Source of the DNA: Chloroflexota bacterium
GTDB lineage: Bacteria > Chloroflexota > Dehalococcoidia > Lucifugimonadales > UBA3495
Reading direction: 5' to 3'
NCBI GenBank assembly: GCA_026710825.1
Contig: JAPOQH010000026.1
Span: 1 to 51,271 of the forward strand
DNA: 51,271 nucleotides
A program made the position numbers and the translations under genes. The stretch's first letter is position 1; each line of letters begins with the position of its first letter. Positions 43,094-50,858 of the stretch are shown here, piece by piece. Under the pieces are notes generated by a model. It was given only the letters and a program-made list of their open reading frames with translations. It ran no database searches and was not told where the DNA came from.

Positions 43094-44269
43094 TTGACCA
43101 CCATCTCCAAAACCCCTGAGGAGGCCCGCTCCCAAATCGTTAGTATGGTGCGCGATTTCGTGCGCCAGGAGGTCGAACCGGTCGCCGCCGAGCACGACGC
43201 CAATGACACCGTTCCCTACGACCTCATCGACCAGATGAAGGAACTGGGACTCTTCGGCATCAACGTGCCCGAGGAATTCGGCGGCATGGGGTTGGACTAC
43301 TCCACATTCGCGATGATCTTCGAGGAGATCAGCAAGGGATACATGGCTCTGACGGGCGCCTTGGGTACACACCACATCCTGACCTATGTCCTGGCAAACT
43401 ACGGGACCTCGGAGCAACAACAACACTTTCTCCCCCGGCTGGCCAGCGGCGAAATCCGTGGCGGTCTCGCCCTGACGGAACCCGGTGGCGGCAGCGACGT
43501 CGGCGCTCTGGAAACACGCGCCGTCAAGGATGGCGAGGAATACGTCGTCAACGGCTCCAAGATGTTCATCACCAACGCCGAATCCGGAGATGCGTTCTGC
43601 CTTCTGGCTCGCACCGACCCGGACCCTTCGATTAAACACCGCGGCCTGTCCGCATTCGTCATAGAGAAGGACGGCAGTCCCGGGTTCAAGGTCGGCCGTC
43701 ACCTCGACAAGCTTGGCTACCGCGGCTTGGACACCTGCGAGTTGTTCTTCGAGGACTTCCGCATCCCAGCGGAAAACCTGATCGGTGGCGTCGAAAACGT
43801 CGGGTTCGGCCACGTCATGAGCGGCCTCGAAACCGGACGCATCAACGTCGCCGCCCGCGCTGTCGGTGTGGCACAGGCTGCTCTCGACGCCTCCATGCGT
43901 TATGTCCAGCAACGGGAAACTTTCGGACAACCCATCAGCCAGCACCAGGCCATCCAGCTCAAGATCGCCGACATGGCCACCAAGATCCAGGCCGCCCGCC
44001 TCCTTGTTTACGACGCCGCCAACAAGAAGGACAGCGGCGAACGCATCGACCTGGAATCCGGCATGGCCAAGCTGTTCGCCAGTGAAGTCTGCGGCGAAGT
44101 CTCCATGGAAGCCATGCGCATCCACGGCGGTTACGGCTACACCAAGGATTTCCCGGTGGAGCGCTACTACCGCGACGCCCCCCTGATGATCATCGGCGAA
44201 GGTACCAACGAAATCATGCGCTTGGTGATCGCGCGGCAATTGCTGCGCCGCCCCGAGTACCAACTCTAA
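43094..44269 (+). CDS. Acyl-CoA dehydrogenase
   Basis: A 391-residue FAD-dependent acyl-CoA dehydrogenase. It has ALTEPGGGSDVG for flavin and substrate contacts, the R-x-x-F-G-x-P region (QQRETFGQPISQHQ), IHGGYGYTKDFPVERYYRDA and the catalytic glutamate Glu369 in IIGEGTNEIM, at the position used by short- and medium-chain enzymes. It introduces a trans-2 double bond and passes electrons to ETF. Start is TTG at 43094 with AGGAG at 43081-43085; an ATG at 43052 is possible but unsupported. selD starts 10 nt after the stop, so they are in one transcript, although their roles are unrelated. Confidence 0.94.
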   Translation: MTTISKTPEEARSQIVSMVRDFVRQEVEPVAAEHDANDTVPYDLIDQMKELGLFGINVPEEFGGMGLDYSTFAMIFEEISKGYMALTGALGTHHILTYVLANYGTSEQQQHFLPRLASGEIRGGLALTEPGGGSDVGALETRAVKDGEEYVVNGSKMFITNAESGDAFCLLARTDPDPSIKHRGLSAFVIEKDGSPGFKVGRHLDKLGYRGLDTCELFFEDFRIPAENLIGGVENVGFGHVMSGLETGRINVAARAVGVAQAALDASMRYVQQRETFGQPISQHQAIQLKIADMATKIQAARLLVYDAANKKDSGERIDLESGMAKLFASEVCGEVSMEAMRIHGGYGYTKDFPVERYYRDAPLMIIGEGTNEIMRLVIARQLLRRPEYQL

Positions 44270-44279
44270 AGGACTGTAT

Positions 44280-45338
44280 ATGACCCTGTCCCAGACCGAC
44301 CTACCCGTCCGCCTGACCGAACTCTCCCACTGCGCCGGTTGAGCGGCCAAGCTGAGTCTTGAGGACCTGGGCCAGGTCCTGAGTTACGTTCCTCTGCTGA
44401 GCCACCCCGATCTGTTGGTTGGGGCCGAGACCGGTGACGATGCGGCCGTCTATCGCATTAACGACGAAACGGCCCTCATAGTCACGGTGGACTTTTTCCC
44501 CCCCATCACCGATGACCCCTACGAATACGGAGCCATCGCTGCCGCTAACTCTCTGTCCGACGTGTACGCCATGGGCGGCAAGCCCCTGATCGCGCTGAAC
44601 GTCGTGGGATTCCCCGCGTCGCTGGATAAGGAAATCCTCGGCAGGACACTCCAGGGCGGCTACGCCAAGGCCGCCGAGGCCGAATGCCTCATCGTGGGCG
44701 GCCACACCGTCGACGACCCGGAACCCAAATACGGCTTGTCCGTAATCGGAATCGTGGAACCCGGCAAGCAGGTCAGCAACGCCGGTGCCAAACCCGGCGA
44801 CGTGCTCGTGCTGAGCAAGCCCATCGGCACCGGCATCATCACCACGGCCGGAAAGCAGGGCGTCGTCGATCCCGACGTAATGGCGGGCGCGGTGCAAAAC
44901 ATGGCCGCGTTGAACCGTCCGGCCGCACAGGCGATGCAAAAAGTCGGTGTGAATTCCGCCACCGACATCACCGGATTCGGACTGTTGGGACACCTGAAGA
45001 GCATGGTCAGGGGCAGTCGCGTTTCGGCAGAGATCAATCTGTCAGCCGTGCCCGTCCTCGCCGGCACGCGCGAACTCCTGGAGCGCGGGGTCGCGCCCGG
45101 CGGGACCCACCGCAACGTCAGCAGCGTCAACGATGTCGTGCGCTGGGATGCGGCGCTCACCGACAACGACCGCATGCTCCTTTGCGACGCGCAGACTTCC
45201 GGCGGTCTGCTCATGTCGGTCCCGGCCGACCGCGCCGACGCTCTGATCAACGCTCTCTCAGATGAAGGAGCGCCCTGCGCCTCGGTGGTCGGCCGCATTA
45301 CCGACGGCGACCCCGGGACCATCGTCGCGAAGTCGTAA
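44280..45338 (+). CDS. selD: Selenophosphate synthetase, Sec-containing
   Basis: Makes selenophosphate from selenide and ATP, the selenium donor for tRNA-Sec. Reading from ATG 44280, codon 21 is TGA in the context HCAG-U-AAKL. Sec21 aligns with the catalytic Cys/Sec of SelD and Lys24 with the invariant Lys three residues on. The remaining 331 residues are standard: TGDDAAVYR, VDFFPPITDDPYEYGAIAAANSLSDVYAMGG, GGHTVDDPEPKYGL and TDITGFGLLGHL. Total 352 residues is normal length. A perfect hairpin after the UGA is a good SECIS. Gene callers would start at 44415 and lose the active site. selD lies between an acyl-CoA dehydrogenase and a molybdopterin oxidoreductase gene; SelA, SelB and tRNA-Sec are not in the window. 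Confidence 0.95.
44340..44380 (+). promoter_or_regulatory. Sec codon and SECIS-like hairpin of selD
   Basis: TGA at 44340-44342 is followed by AGGACCTG (44362-44369), loop GGC and CAGGTCCT (44373-44380): a perfect 8-bp stem. The loop begins 28 nt after the UGA and starts with G, within the bacterial SECIS rules. Confidence 0.8.
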
Positions 45339-45357
45339 GACAGTCCGGAGTTGCCCA

Positions 45358-46020
45358 ATGACCACCGCCAACCAACCTGATCAGCAGACCAATCCGACCC
45401 AACCAGAATTCGGCCTGAAGCGCCCCGACCAGGTCAAGATCGCGCCGCCGGCGGGGGAGCGTGTCCCCCCCGGCCAGTTCGTCGCCAAGACCTTTCCCGT
45501 TCTCACCTACGGAGACACCCCTGAGGTCGACCTGTCCGCTTGGCGCATGAGGGTGTGGGGTTCGGTCCACAACGAAATCGAGTTGGACTGGGCACAGTTT
45601 TGCGCACTGCCCTGGGTGGAATTGAACGCCGATTTCCATTGCGTCACCCAGTGGTCGTCATTGGACCAGACCTGGGAGGGCGTGTGGGTCGCGGATCTGT
45701 TGGAATTGGCGGGTGTGGACCCCACCGCCCGGCACATCATGGCCCACTGTTTTGGAGACTACACCACCAACGTCCCATTGGATCTGGCCTTATCCGAAGG
45801 CCTCCTCGCTCACAAGCAGAACGGCGCTGAGATCGGGAAGGATCACGGCTGGCCCCTCCGCCTCATCATACCAAGCAGGTACGGCTGGAAGTCGGCCAAG
45901 TGGGTCAACGGAATCGAATTGATGTCCGAGGACGCCCCCGGATTCTGGGAGCAGCGCGGTTACAACAACAACGCCGATCCTTGGCAGGAAGAACGGTTCT
46001 GGCCGGAACTTACCCGCTGA
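45358..46020 (+). CDS. Sulfite oxidase-like molybdopterin-binding oxidoreductase
   Basis: A 220-residue molybdopterin-binding domain protein of the YuiH/sulfite oxidase-like group. The molybdenum ligand is Cys95 in DFHCVTQWSSLDQTWEG, and RLIIPSRYGWKSAKWVNGIELM is a typical pterin-binding C-terminal block. It lacks the dimerisation domain of eukaryotic sulfite oxidase. No Tat signal is evident, so it is probably cytosolic. It could oxidise or reduce a small S- or N-containing substrate, unknown here. Start at 45358 lies 19 nt after selD; the longer frame from 45262 overlaps selD and is Arg/Ser-rich. It is likely in the same operon as selD. Confidence 0.88.
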   Translation: MTTANQPDQQTNPTQPEFGLKRPDQVKIAPPAGERVPPGQFVAKTFPVLTYGDTPEVDLSAWRMRVWGSVHNEIELDWAQFCALPWVELNADFHCVTQWSSLDQTWEGVWVADLLELAGVDPTARHIMAHCFGDYTTNVPLDLALSEGLLAHKQNGAEIGKDHGWPLRLIIPSRYGWKSAKWVNGIELMSEDAPGFWEQRGYNNNADPWQEERFWPELTR

Positions 46021-46051
46021 ATCATCGTTGCGGAAGCCGGCCAAAAACTAA

Positions 46052-46078
46052 CAGGGGCGGGTTTGAGACCCGCCCCTG
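46052..46078 (+). repeat. Class A palindrome after the molybdopterin gene
   Basis: Arms CAGGGGCGGGT (46052-46062) and ACCCGCCCCTG (46068-46078) with loop TTGAG. It starts 32 nt after the upstream stop and ends 26 nt from the stop of the convergent small gene. Confidence 0.8.
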
Positions 46079-46103
46079 CCGTTGCTTGCTCGCCGTTGGC
46101 TGA

Positions 46104-46304
46104 TTACGCCGCTCGCAGTAATTCTCTGGATGCCTGCGATTTCGTGGCGGCCCGCTTGACTTTCGCCATCTCCAAAGCCGCGGTCGGAGCGTCCAGATCC
46201 CTGTGTAGCCCGCACTGGAGGCAGTTGATGAACATCCCGTAGATGTCACGTTTGATTTGCAGATCGCCTTGACATTTGGGACACGCGCCGAATTTGATGG
46301 TCAT
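46104..46304 (-). CDS. Small zinc-ribbon protein
   Basis: A 66-residue protein with two Cys-x2-Cys knuckles: ACPKCQGD near the N-terminus and INCLQCGLH after about 18 residues, so it can bind one zinc. The C-terminal half is basic and helical (ALEMAKVKRAATKSQASRELL). Start chosen at 46304 with AGGAGGT eight bases upstream; the longer frame from 46367 lacks support. Such small ribbons act in protein, RNA or DNA contacts, and no specific function can be given. It converges with the molybdopterin gene and is divergent from the hspR operon, about 265 bp away. Confidence 0.75.
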   Translation of the reverse strand: MTIKFGACPKCQGDLQIKRDIYGMFINCLQCGLHRDLDAPTAALEMAKVKRAATKSQASRELLRAA

Positions 46305-46479
46305 GATTACCTCCTGGCCGGTTATTATTCGCGGCTTTGTTCTATGTGGAGTCGGTTGAGTTATCACTCGATCGGTTATACGTATGGAACCACTGGGTCG
46401 GATCGCCTTGAATGTGTTTTATGCTCCTCGGTGAGTTTTGCGATGACCGGTTTTGGTTCTGTCATCAATGACTATATCC

Positions 46480-46500
46480 CTTGACACGCACCATGTCAAG
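46480..46500 (+). promoter_or_regulatory. HAIR-like HspR operator
   Basis: CTTGACA (46480-46486), N7, TGTCAAG (46494-46500): perfect arms with the spacing of the HspR inverted repeat CTTGAGT-N7-ACTCAAG. It overlaps the -35 box TTGACA. The downstream gene encodes an HspR-type regulator, so self-repression is likely. Confidence 0.75.
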
Positions 46501-46509
46501 CCATATAGT
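46481..46509 (+). promoter_or_regulatory. Promoter P1 of hspR-grpE-dnaK
   Basis: TTGACA (46481-46486), 17 bp, TATAGT (46504-46509): a near-consensus sigma-70 promoter covered by the HAIR-like operator. Confidence 0.75.
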
Positions 46510-46510
46510 T

Positions 46511-46533
46511 ATCACATAGCAATGTGATATAAT
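46511..46533 (+). promoter_or_regulatory. Second palindrome and promoter P2
   Basis: ATCACAT (46511-46517), AGCA, ATGTGAT (46522-46528) is a perfect inverted repeat. It runs into TGATATAAT (46525-46533), an extended -10 with full TATAAT. The palindrome would control P2 or affect P1 start; the binding protein is unknown. Confidence 0.55.
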
Positions 46534-46569
46534 TCACAGACTTGGAGTGAGTGGCAACGAGGCAGCGTT

Positions 46570-47103
46570 ATGCAGCAAAGGTGGCCCGGACAGATGCGCG
46601 GAGTACGCAGGCATTTGGAGCCTTACCCGGCTCCATCTGTCGATGCGCCCGCCGTAGGGGCCATGTCATTGCCTCCGGCTGCCGATTCCAGTGCCGTCAA
46701 CGATGCTCAGTCAACTGCCGGAGGCCTGGAGGGCGTGTACATCATCTCCGTGGCCGCTCGTTTGCTCGAAATGCACCCCCAAACCCTTCGCAAATACGAA
46801 CGTTTGGGCCTCATCCAGCCGGTCCGCACGGTTGGGATGCTCAGGCTCTACTCCCAGGACGACCTTCGTAAGGTGATGCTGATTCGTCACCTAATGGACA
46901 ATCTGGGCCTGAATTTGGCCGGCGTCGAGTTCACCCTGAAACTCGTCAACAACCTCAATGTGTTCTCCCGCCGCCTGTCCAAATCTATCGACGATCCCGA
47001 CGTGGGGCAGAGGATCCGCGAAGAGATCACCCTCCTTTGCGACAGTCTCAGCCTGCCCGCTCCGGACCGGTTCTCCTCATCCACCGAAACCAGGAACTCT
47101 TAA
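46570..47103 (+). CDS. hspR: MerR-family heat-shock regulator HspR
   Basis: A 177-residue MerR-type regulator. The winged-helix block (about 56-125) is YIISVAARLLEMHPQTLRKYERLGLIQPVRTVGMLRLYSQDDL, with the HspR-type Leu-Arg-Lys-Tyr-Glu recognition helix. No cysteine metal site is present. HspR represses dnaK-type operons by binding HAIR and uses DnaK as co-repressor. A HAIR-like site lies 70 nt upstream and dnaK is in the same operon, which supports the name. The N-terminal 50 residues are low in structure and the start may be 46570, 46594 or 46663; I took 46570 with GAGGC before it. The stop overlaps grpE by 1 nt (TAATG). Confidence 0.88.
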   Translation: MQQRWPGQMRGVRRHLEPYPAPSVDAPAVGAMSLPPAADSSAVNDAQSTAGGLEGVYIISVAARLLEMHPQTLRKYERLGLIQPVRTVGMLRLYSQDDLRKVMLIRHLMDNLGLNLAGVEFTLKLVNNLNVFSRRLSKSIDDPDVGQRIREEITLLCDSLSLPAPDRFSSSTETRNS

Positions 47104-47726
47104 TGACAACTGAACCAACGAACCCGCACGACGATTCCCCTGAAAACACGACCCCCGTTGACTCGGAATCCTGCCATCCCGGCGACAACGACGAGCCTCA
47201 AATGGACGCGGCCGATTCCCCTCCCGTAACCCCCGAGCAGGAATCTGCCATGCTGCGGGCCGCTCTCGCTGAGGCCAATGAGGAAATCGCCCGCCAAATG
47301 GACGCCGTGCAACGCGGTCGCGCTGACCTCGCCAACGCCCGGCGACGCCACGACGAGGACCGGCTGACCATCCAGCAGCAGGCCAATAGCCGTTTGCTGG
47401 TACAACTCCTCCCCATAGTTGACGAGCTCGACCTCGCCGTGAACCATCTTGACAACAACGGCCGGGAGCCGGCAGACGAATCACCATCCGACTCTTGGGT
47501 GCAGGGCGTCCTTCTCATCCAGCGCAAACTCTCCGGATTCCTGGAGTCTCAGGGCGTCGTCCGTATCGATGCCCTCGGGCAGCAGTTCAATCCCGAGGTG
47601 CATGAGGCGGTCGGTATGACCAACATCGACGGCGCAGAGTCTGGCTCCATCGTGGAGGTGCTCCGCCAGGGGTACCGGCTGCACGACCGGGTGGTGCAGG
47701 CGGCTCAGGTGGTCGTCAATCAGTAA
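47103..47726 (+). CDS. grpE: Nucleotide exchange factor GrpE
   Basis: A 207-residue GrpE. It has an acidic, disordered N-terminus (about 1-60), a long helix region (ARQMDAVQRGRADLANARRRHDEDR), the LLPIVDELDLAV segment of the four-helix bundle, and the C-terminal beta-wing with FNPEVHEAVG and VVEVLRQGYRLHDRVVQAAQVVV-like sequence. It releases ADP from DnaK. The ATG at 47103 overlaps the hspR stop, giving translational coupling; an upstream frame from 47037 would overlap hspR and is rejected. dnaK follows 77 nt downstream. Confidence 0.94.
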   Translation: MTTEPTNPHDDSPENTTPVDSESCHPGDNDEPQMDAADSPPVTPEQESAMLRAALAEANEEIARQMDAVQRGRADLANARRRHDEDRLTIQQQANSRLLVQLLPIVDELDLAVNHLDNNGREPADESPSDSWVQGVLLIQRKLSGFLESQGVVRIDALGQQFNPEVHEAVGMTNIDGAESGSIVEVLRQGYRLHDRVVQAAQVVVNQ

Positions 47727-47803
47727 ATCAAACGCCCCAATTCGACGGGGCGCACAATCGCAAACTCGATCTGAAACTTTAATCCGATTATAGGAGCGCA
47801 ACA

Positions 47804-49693
47804 ATGGCAAAAATTTTGGGCATCGACCTCGGTACTACCAACTCGGTAGCGGCCGTTATTGAAGCTGGTGAAGCGGATGTGGTGGAGAGCGCCGAGGGCA
47901 ACCGCATAACCCCATCGGTGGTCGCGGTCAACACCCGCAGCGGCGAGCGCTACGTGGGGCAAACGGCGAAGCGGCAGGCAGTCACCAACCCGGAGAACAC
48001 CATCTTCTCAGTCAAGCGTTTGATGGGCCGTCGCTTTAGCGACCCCGAGGTCCAGGATGCCGCAACACGGCTGCCCTACAAGATAGTATCCGGCGACAAT
48101 GGCGACGCCCACGTGGAAATGGCCGGTCAAGCCTACGCGCCCCCGCAAATTTCCAGCATGGTTCTCCAAAAGATCCGACAGGACGCCGAAGCAAAGCTGG
48201 GCGAACGCATCACTCAGGCAGTGATCACCGTACCTGCTTATTTCAACGACGCCCAACGCCAGGCTACAAAGGACGCTGGCACCATCGCAGGGTTGGATGT
48301 CCTCCGCATCATCAACGAGCCCACCGCGTCGTCCCTGGCCTACGGAATCGACCGGCAGCAGACCGACTCCACTGTCGCGGTTTTCGACCTTGGCGGCGGC
48401 ACCTTCGACATCACCATCTTGGAGCTCGGCGAAGGCGTGTTCGAGGTGCTGTCCACCAACGGGGATACTTTCTTGGGCGGCGACGACTTTGACGAATCCA
48501 TTCTCAACTGGCTCGTCGGCGAGTTCCGCGCCGAAACCGGCATCGACCTCTCGCAGGATCGTATGGCCTTGCAGCGGTTGCGAGACGCCGCTGAGCGGGC
48601 CAAGATCGAGCTCTCCAGCACCTTGGAAACCGAGATCAACCTGCCATTCATCACTGCGGACGCCAGTGGCCCGCAACACTTGGTCAAGTCCCTGAGCCGG
48701 TCCCGCATGGAGCAGTTGGTCGGCGACTTGATCGACCGCACCGAAGGCCCCTGCCGTCAGGCAATCGCCGACGCCGGCGTCTCAGTCGACAACATTAACG
48801 ACGTCATACTTGTGGGCGGTATGTCCCGCATGCCCTCCGTGCAGGAAAAAGTCCAGCGCATATTCGGTCGGGAACCATCCCGGTCGGTGAACCCCGACGA
48901 AGCCGTTGCCTTGGGCGCCGCCATCCAGGCCGGCGTGCTGGGCGGCGAGGTTGGCGACATCGTTCTACTCGACGTCACCCCGCTCACGTTAGGTATCGAA
49001 ACCCTTGGCAACGTCACCACCGCGTTGATCCCGCGCAACACTACCATTCCCACCAAGAAGACCGAGACGTTCACCACCGCAGCCGACAACCAGCCCAGCG
49101 TCGATATTCACGTTTTGCAGGGCGAGCGTCCCATGTCTGCCGACAACAAGACCATCGGACGGTTCATGCTGGACGGAATCCTGCCCGCGCCTCGTGGAAT
49201 CCCCCAGATCGACGTCACCTTCGACATCGACTCCAACGGGATCCTCAGCGTCTCCGCTCAGGACAAGGGCACTGGGAAGGAGCAGCGGATCGTCATCCAG
49301 ACCAGCAGTGGTCTTTCCGAGGATGACATCGAGCGCATGATGTCCGAGGCTCAGTCCAACGAGGAAGCCGACCGCGCCCGTCGCGCCGAGGTGGAAACCC
49401 GCAACCAGGCCGACAGCCTGGCCTACTCCGCCGAGCGGTTGCTGGCCGAACATGCGGATGTCCTGCCTGCCGATCTCAAAAACGAGGCCGAGGACAAACT
49501 TGCCGCGCTCCGTTCCGCAATCGCGGCCAACAACGTGGCCCAGATGCAGACGGCCATGAACGAATTGAACGAGACCCTCCAGAAAGTCGGGCAGGCGGTA
49601 TATTCGCAGCCGGGCGCCGACGCCCCGGGCTCCGCCCAGCCCGGTGACACTCCGGGGGACGACACTGTCGAGGGCGAATTCAGAGAGGTATAA
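47804..49693 (+). CDS. dnaK: Chaperone DnaK (Hsp70)
   Basis: A 629-residue Hsp70. The nucleotide-binding domain shows [39 protein letters not shown] and [10 protein letters not shown]; the linker leads to the substrate-binding domain ([27 protein letters not shown]) and the C-terminal lid, ending in a Gly/Pro-rich tail and EGEFREV in place of the usual EEVD-like end. It folds proteins with GrpE and DnaJ. No dnaJ follows; the next gene is an unrelated small frame. ATG preceded by AGGAG. Likely regulated by HspR through the upstream operon promoter. Confidence 0.98.
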   Translation: MAKILGIDLGTTNSVAAVIEAGEADVVESAEGNRITPSVVAVNTRSGERYVGQTAKRQAVTNPENTIFSVKRLMGRRFSDPEVQDAATRLPYKIVSGDNGDAHVEMAGQAYAPPQISSMVLQKIRQDAEAKLGERITQAVITVPAYFNDAQRQATKDAGTIAGLDVLRIINEPTASSLAYGIDRQQTDSTVAVFDLGGGTFDITILELGEGVFEVLSTNGDTFLGGDDFDESILNWLVGEFRAETGIDLSQDRMALQRLRDAAERAKIELSSTLETEINLPFITADASGPQHLVKSLSRSRMEQLVGDLIDRTEGPCRQAIADAGVSVDNINDVILVGGMSRMPSVQEKVQRIFGREPSRSVNPDEAVALGAAIQAGVLGGEVGDIVLLDVTPLTLGIETLGNVTTALIPRNTTIPTKKTETFTTAADNQPSVDIHVLQGERPMSADNKTIGRFMLDGILPAPRGIPQIDVTFDIDSNGILSVSAQDKGTGKEQRIVIQTSSGLSEDDIERMMSEAQSNEEADRARRAEVETRNQADSLAYSAERLLAEHADVLPADLKNEAEDKLAALRSAIAANNVAQMQTAMNELNETLQKVGQAVYSQPGADAPGSAQPGDTPGDDTVEGEFREV

Positions 49694-49804
49694 CAGCAGT
49701 CTGAATCAGCCAAGTGGTGCTGAGACCATGTACGATGAACGGGTTCGCCAAACCCCAAAACCCTTGTAAACTACGCACTCCATGATGTTCCCCGATTCTG
49801 AAAG

Positions 49805-49813
49805 TGCTATAAT
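49805..49813 (+). promoter_or_regulatory. Extended -10 promoter of the small gene at 49874
   Basis: TGC followed by TATAAT (49808-49813) is an extended -10 element, 60 nt before the ATG. No convincing -35 at 17 bp. The 180-bp spacer after dnaK holds nothing else evident. Confidence 0.5.
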
Positions 49814-49873
49814 GATCTCGAGGTTACCATCTGCCGCGGTGGTATAAACCCGCCGGATATTGGGAGAAATGCA

Positions 49874-50206
49874 ATGAACGCATCACCGAAAGACGACGTC
49901 GAAGTCGGCGGATTCGAAAGCGAAAACCCGACCGTGGATTCCGCTCCAATTGGTGTGGAGCAGCAGGCAGGGCCCCAGGTGGAAGACTTGGACATCGAGT
50001 CGCTTACCCCGCTGCAGTCCCATTATCTGGAATCGTTGCGACAACTCGTAACGGTCAAAAACGAATATCAGGCGGGGAGCGAGTATGAAGCTTGGATGAT
50101 GGAATCCATCAACCGTTCGATCTATTCGGCCCTGCGCGATTGCATCGAAGCCAACATCGGCACCGTCGCAAAGGAACTCCTGCACAGCGAGCATCAGGTA
50201 AACTAG
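49874..50206 (+). CDS. Hypothetical protein, 110 residues, acidic
   Basis: A 110-residue frame with no family I recognise. The first half is acidic and low in structure (KDDVEVGGFESENP). The second half looks helical: TPLQSHYLESLRQLVTVKNEYQAGSEYEAWMMESINRSIYSALRDCIEANIGTVAKELL. One Cys; no motif. Start ATG has GGGAGAAATGCA upstream as ribosome-binding site and an extended -10 promoter, so it is probably expressed. It lies between dnaK and a tRNA cluster and may be a lineage-specific protein. Confidence 0.7.
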   Translation: MNASPKDDVEVGGFESENPTVDSAPIGVEQQAGPQVEDLDIESLTPLQSHYLESLRQLVTVKNEYQAGSEYEAWMMESINRSIYSALRDCIEANIGTVAKELLHSEHQVN

Positions 50207-50320
50207 CAACCGGACTCTGTAAGGCAGTGGGTCCGCGTGAACAGCGGCCCGCTGCCCTTCGTAGTTAACTGACAGCGGCCCTCAAGAACCCAGACTCTCC
50301 GATGGAGCTTTCGGGATTTG

Positions 50321-50329
50321 TGATATAAT
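50321..50329 (+). promoter_or_regulatory. Promoter of the tRNA cluster
   Basis: TGA before TATAAT (50324-50329) is an extended -10; the first tRNA begins at 50344. No clear -35. Confidence 0.5.
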
Positions 50330-50343
50330 CCGGCCATGCACAT

Positions 50344-50430
50344 GCCGAGGTGGTGGAAATGGTAGACACGCGGTCTTGAGGGGGCCGTGGGCTTTCGCTC
50401 GTGTGGGTTCAAGTCCCGCCCTCGGCACCA
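50344..50430 (+). tRNA. tRNA-Leu (anticodon GAG), CCA encoded
   Basis: Acceptor GCCGAGG (50344-50350) pairs with CCTCGGC (50420-50426), then A and CCA. The anticodon stem CGGTC...GGCCG holds TTGAGGG, so GAG. A long variable arm follows, as in type II tRNAs, and GGGTTCAAGTCCC is the T-arm. Confidence 0.96.
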
Positions 50431-50494
50431 ATCCGACTCTTCGAGCGCAGTAGCAACCTCACCTCAAACCGTGGACTGCCAGGATCAGGAACGA

Positions 50495-50571
50495 GGCGAC
50501 GTAGCCAAGTGGACTAAGGCGGAGGTCTGCAAAACCTCTATTCGGCGGTTCGAATCCGCCCGTCGCCTCCA
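50495..50571 (+). tRNA. tRNA-Cys (anticodon GCA), CCA encoded
   Basis: Acceptor GGCGACG (50495-50501) pairs with CGTCGCC (50561-50567), discriminator T and CCA. Anticodon stem GAGGT...ACCTC encloses CTGCAAA, so GCA. The U discriminator is typical of tRNA-Cys. Confidence 0.96.
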
Positions 50572-50675
50572 AATTTGTCAAATGGACACCGGTCACGAGA
50601 CTACATAGACCAGCGTCACAAACGCGCACGGATCCGTGTACCAGGATCGAGTTGCGCGATTATTTTTTCCTCCGT

Positions 50676-50762
50676 GCCGAGGTGGCGAAAAGGTAGACGC
50701 GGCGGACTTAAAATCCGCTACCTCCTGGAGGTGTGTGGGTTCGAGTCCCTCCCTCGGCACCA
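50676..50762 (+). tRNA. tRNA-Leu (anticodon TAA), CCA encoded
   Basis: Acceptor GCCGAGG (50676-50682) pairs with CCTCGGC (50752-50758), A then CCA. Anticodon stem GCGGA...TCCGC encloses CTTAAAA, so TAA. Long variable arm CTACCTCCTGGAGGTGT and T-arm GGGTTCGAGTCCC. Confidence 0.96.
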
Positions 50763-50814
50763 ATTTCTCAATAAGCCCTAATCTGAGTTCACATCGAGTA
50801 TCAATAAGCATTGC

Positions 50815-50858
50815 GGCGGCAGAAATGCCGCCATTTTGCCGCCATTAATGGCGGCAAA
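50815..50858 (+). repeat. Nested GGCGGCA/TGCCGCC inverted repeats after tRNA-Leu
   Basis: GGCGGCA (50815-50821), GAAA, TGCCGCC (50826-50832), then a perfect 24-bp palindrome TTTGCCGCCATT plus complement (50835-50858). The middle TGCCGCC can pair with either flanking GGCGGCA, so two exclusive hairpins are possible. The second is followed by AAGCCGTTTTT, fitting a terminator of the tRNA transcript. Confidence 0.6.

Noticed and set aside
42865..43209. Minus-strand protein before acyl-CoA dehydrogenase
   Set aside because: Overlaps the inverted repeat and the start of the dehydrogenase, with no motifs.
13933..46078. CRISPR-like array from the repeated palindromes
   Set aside because: Copies are single, kilobases apart, lack regular spacers and cas genes.
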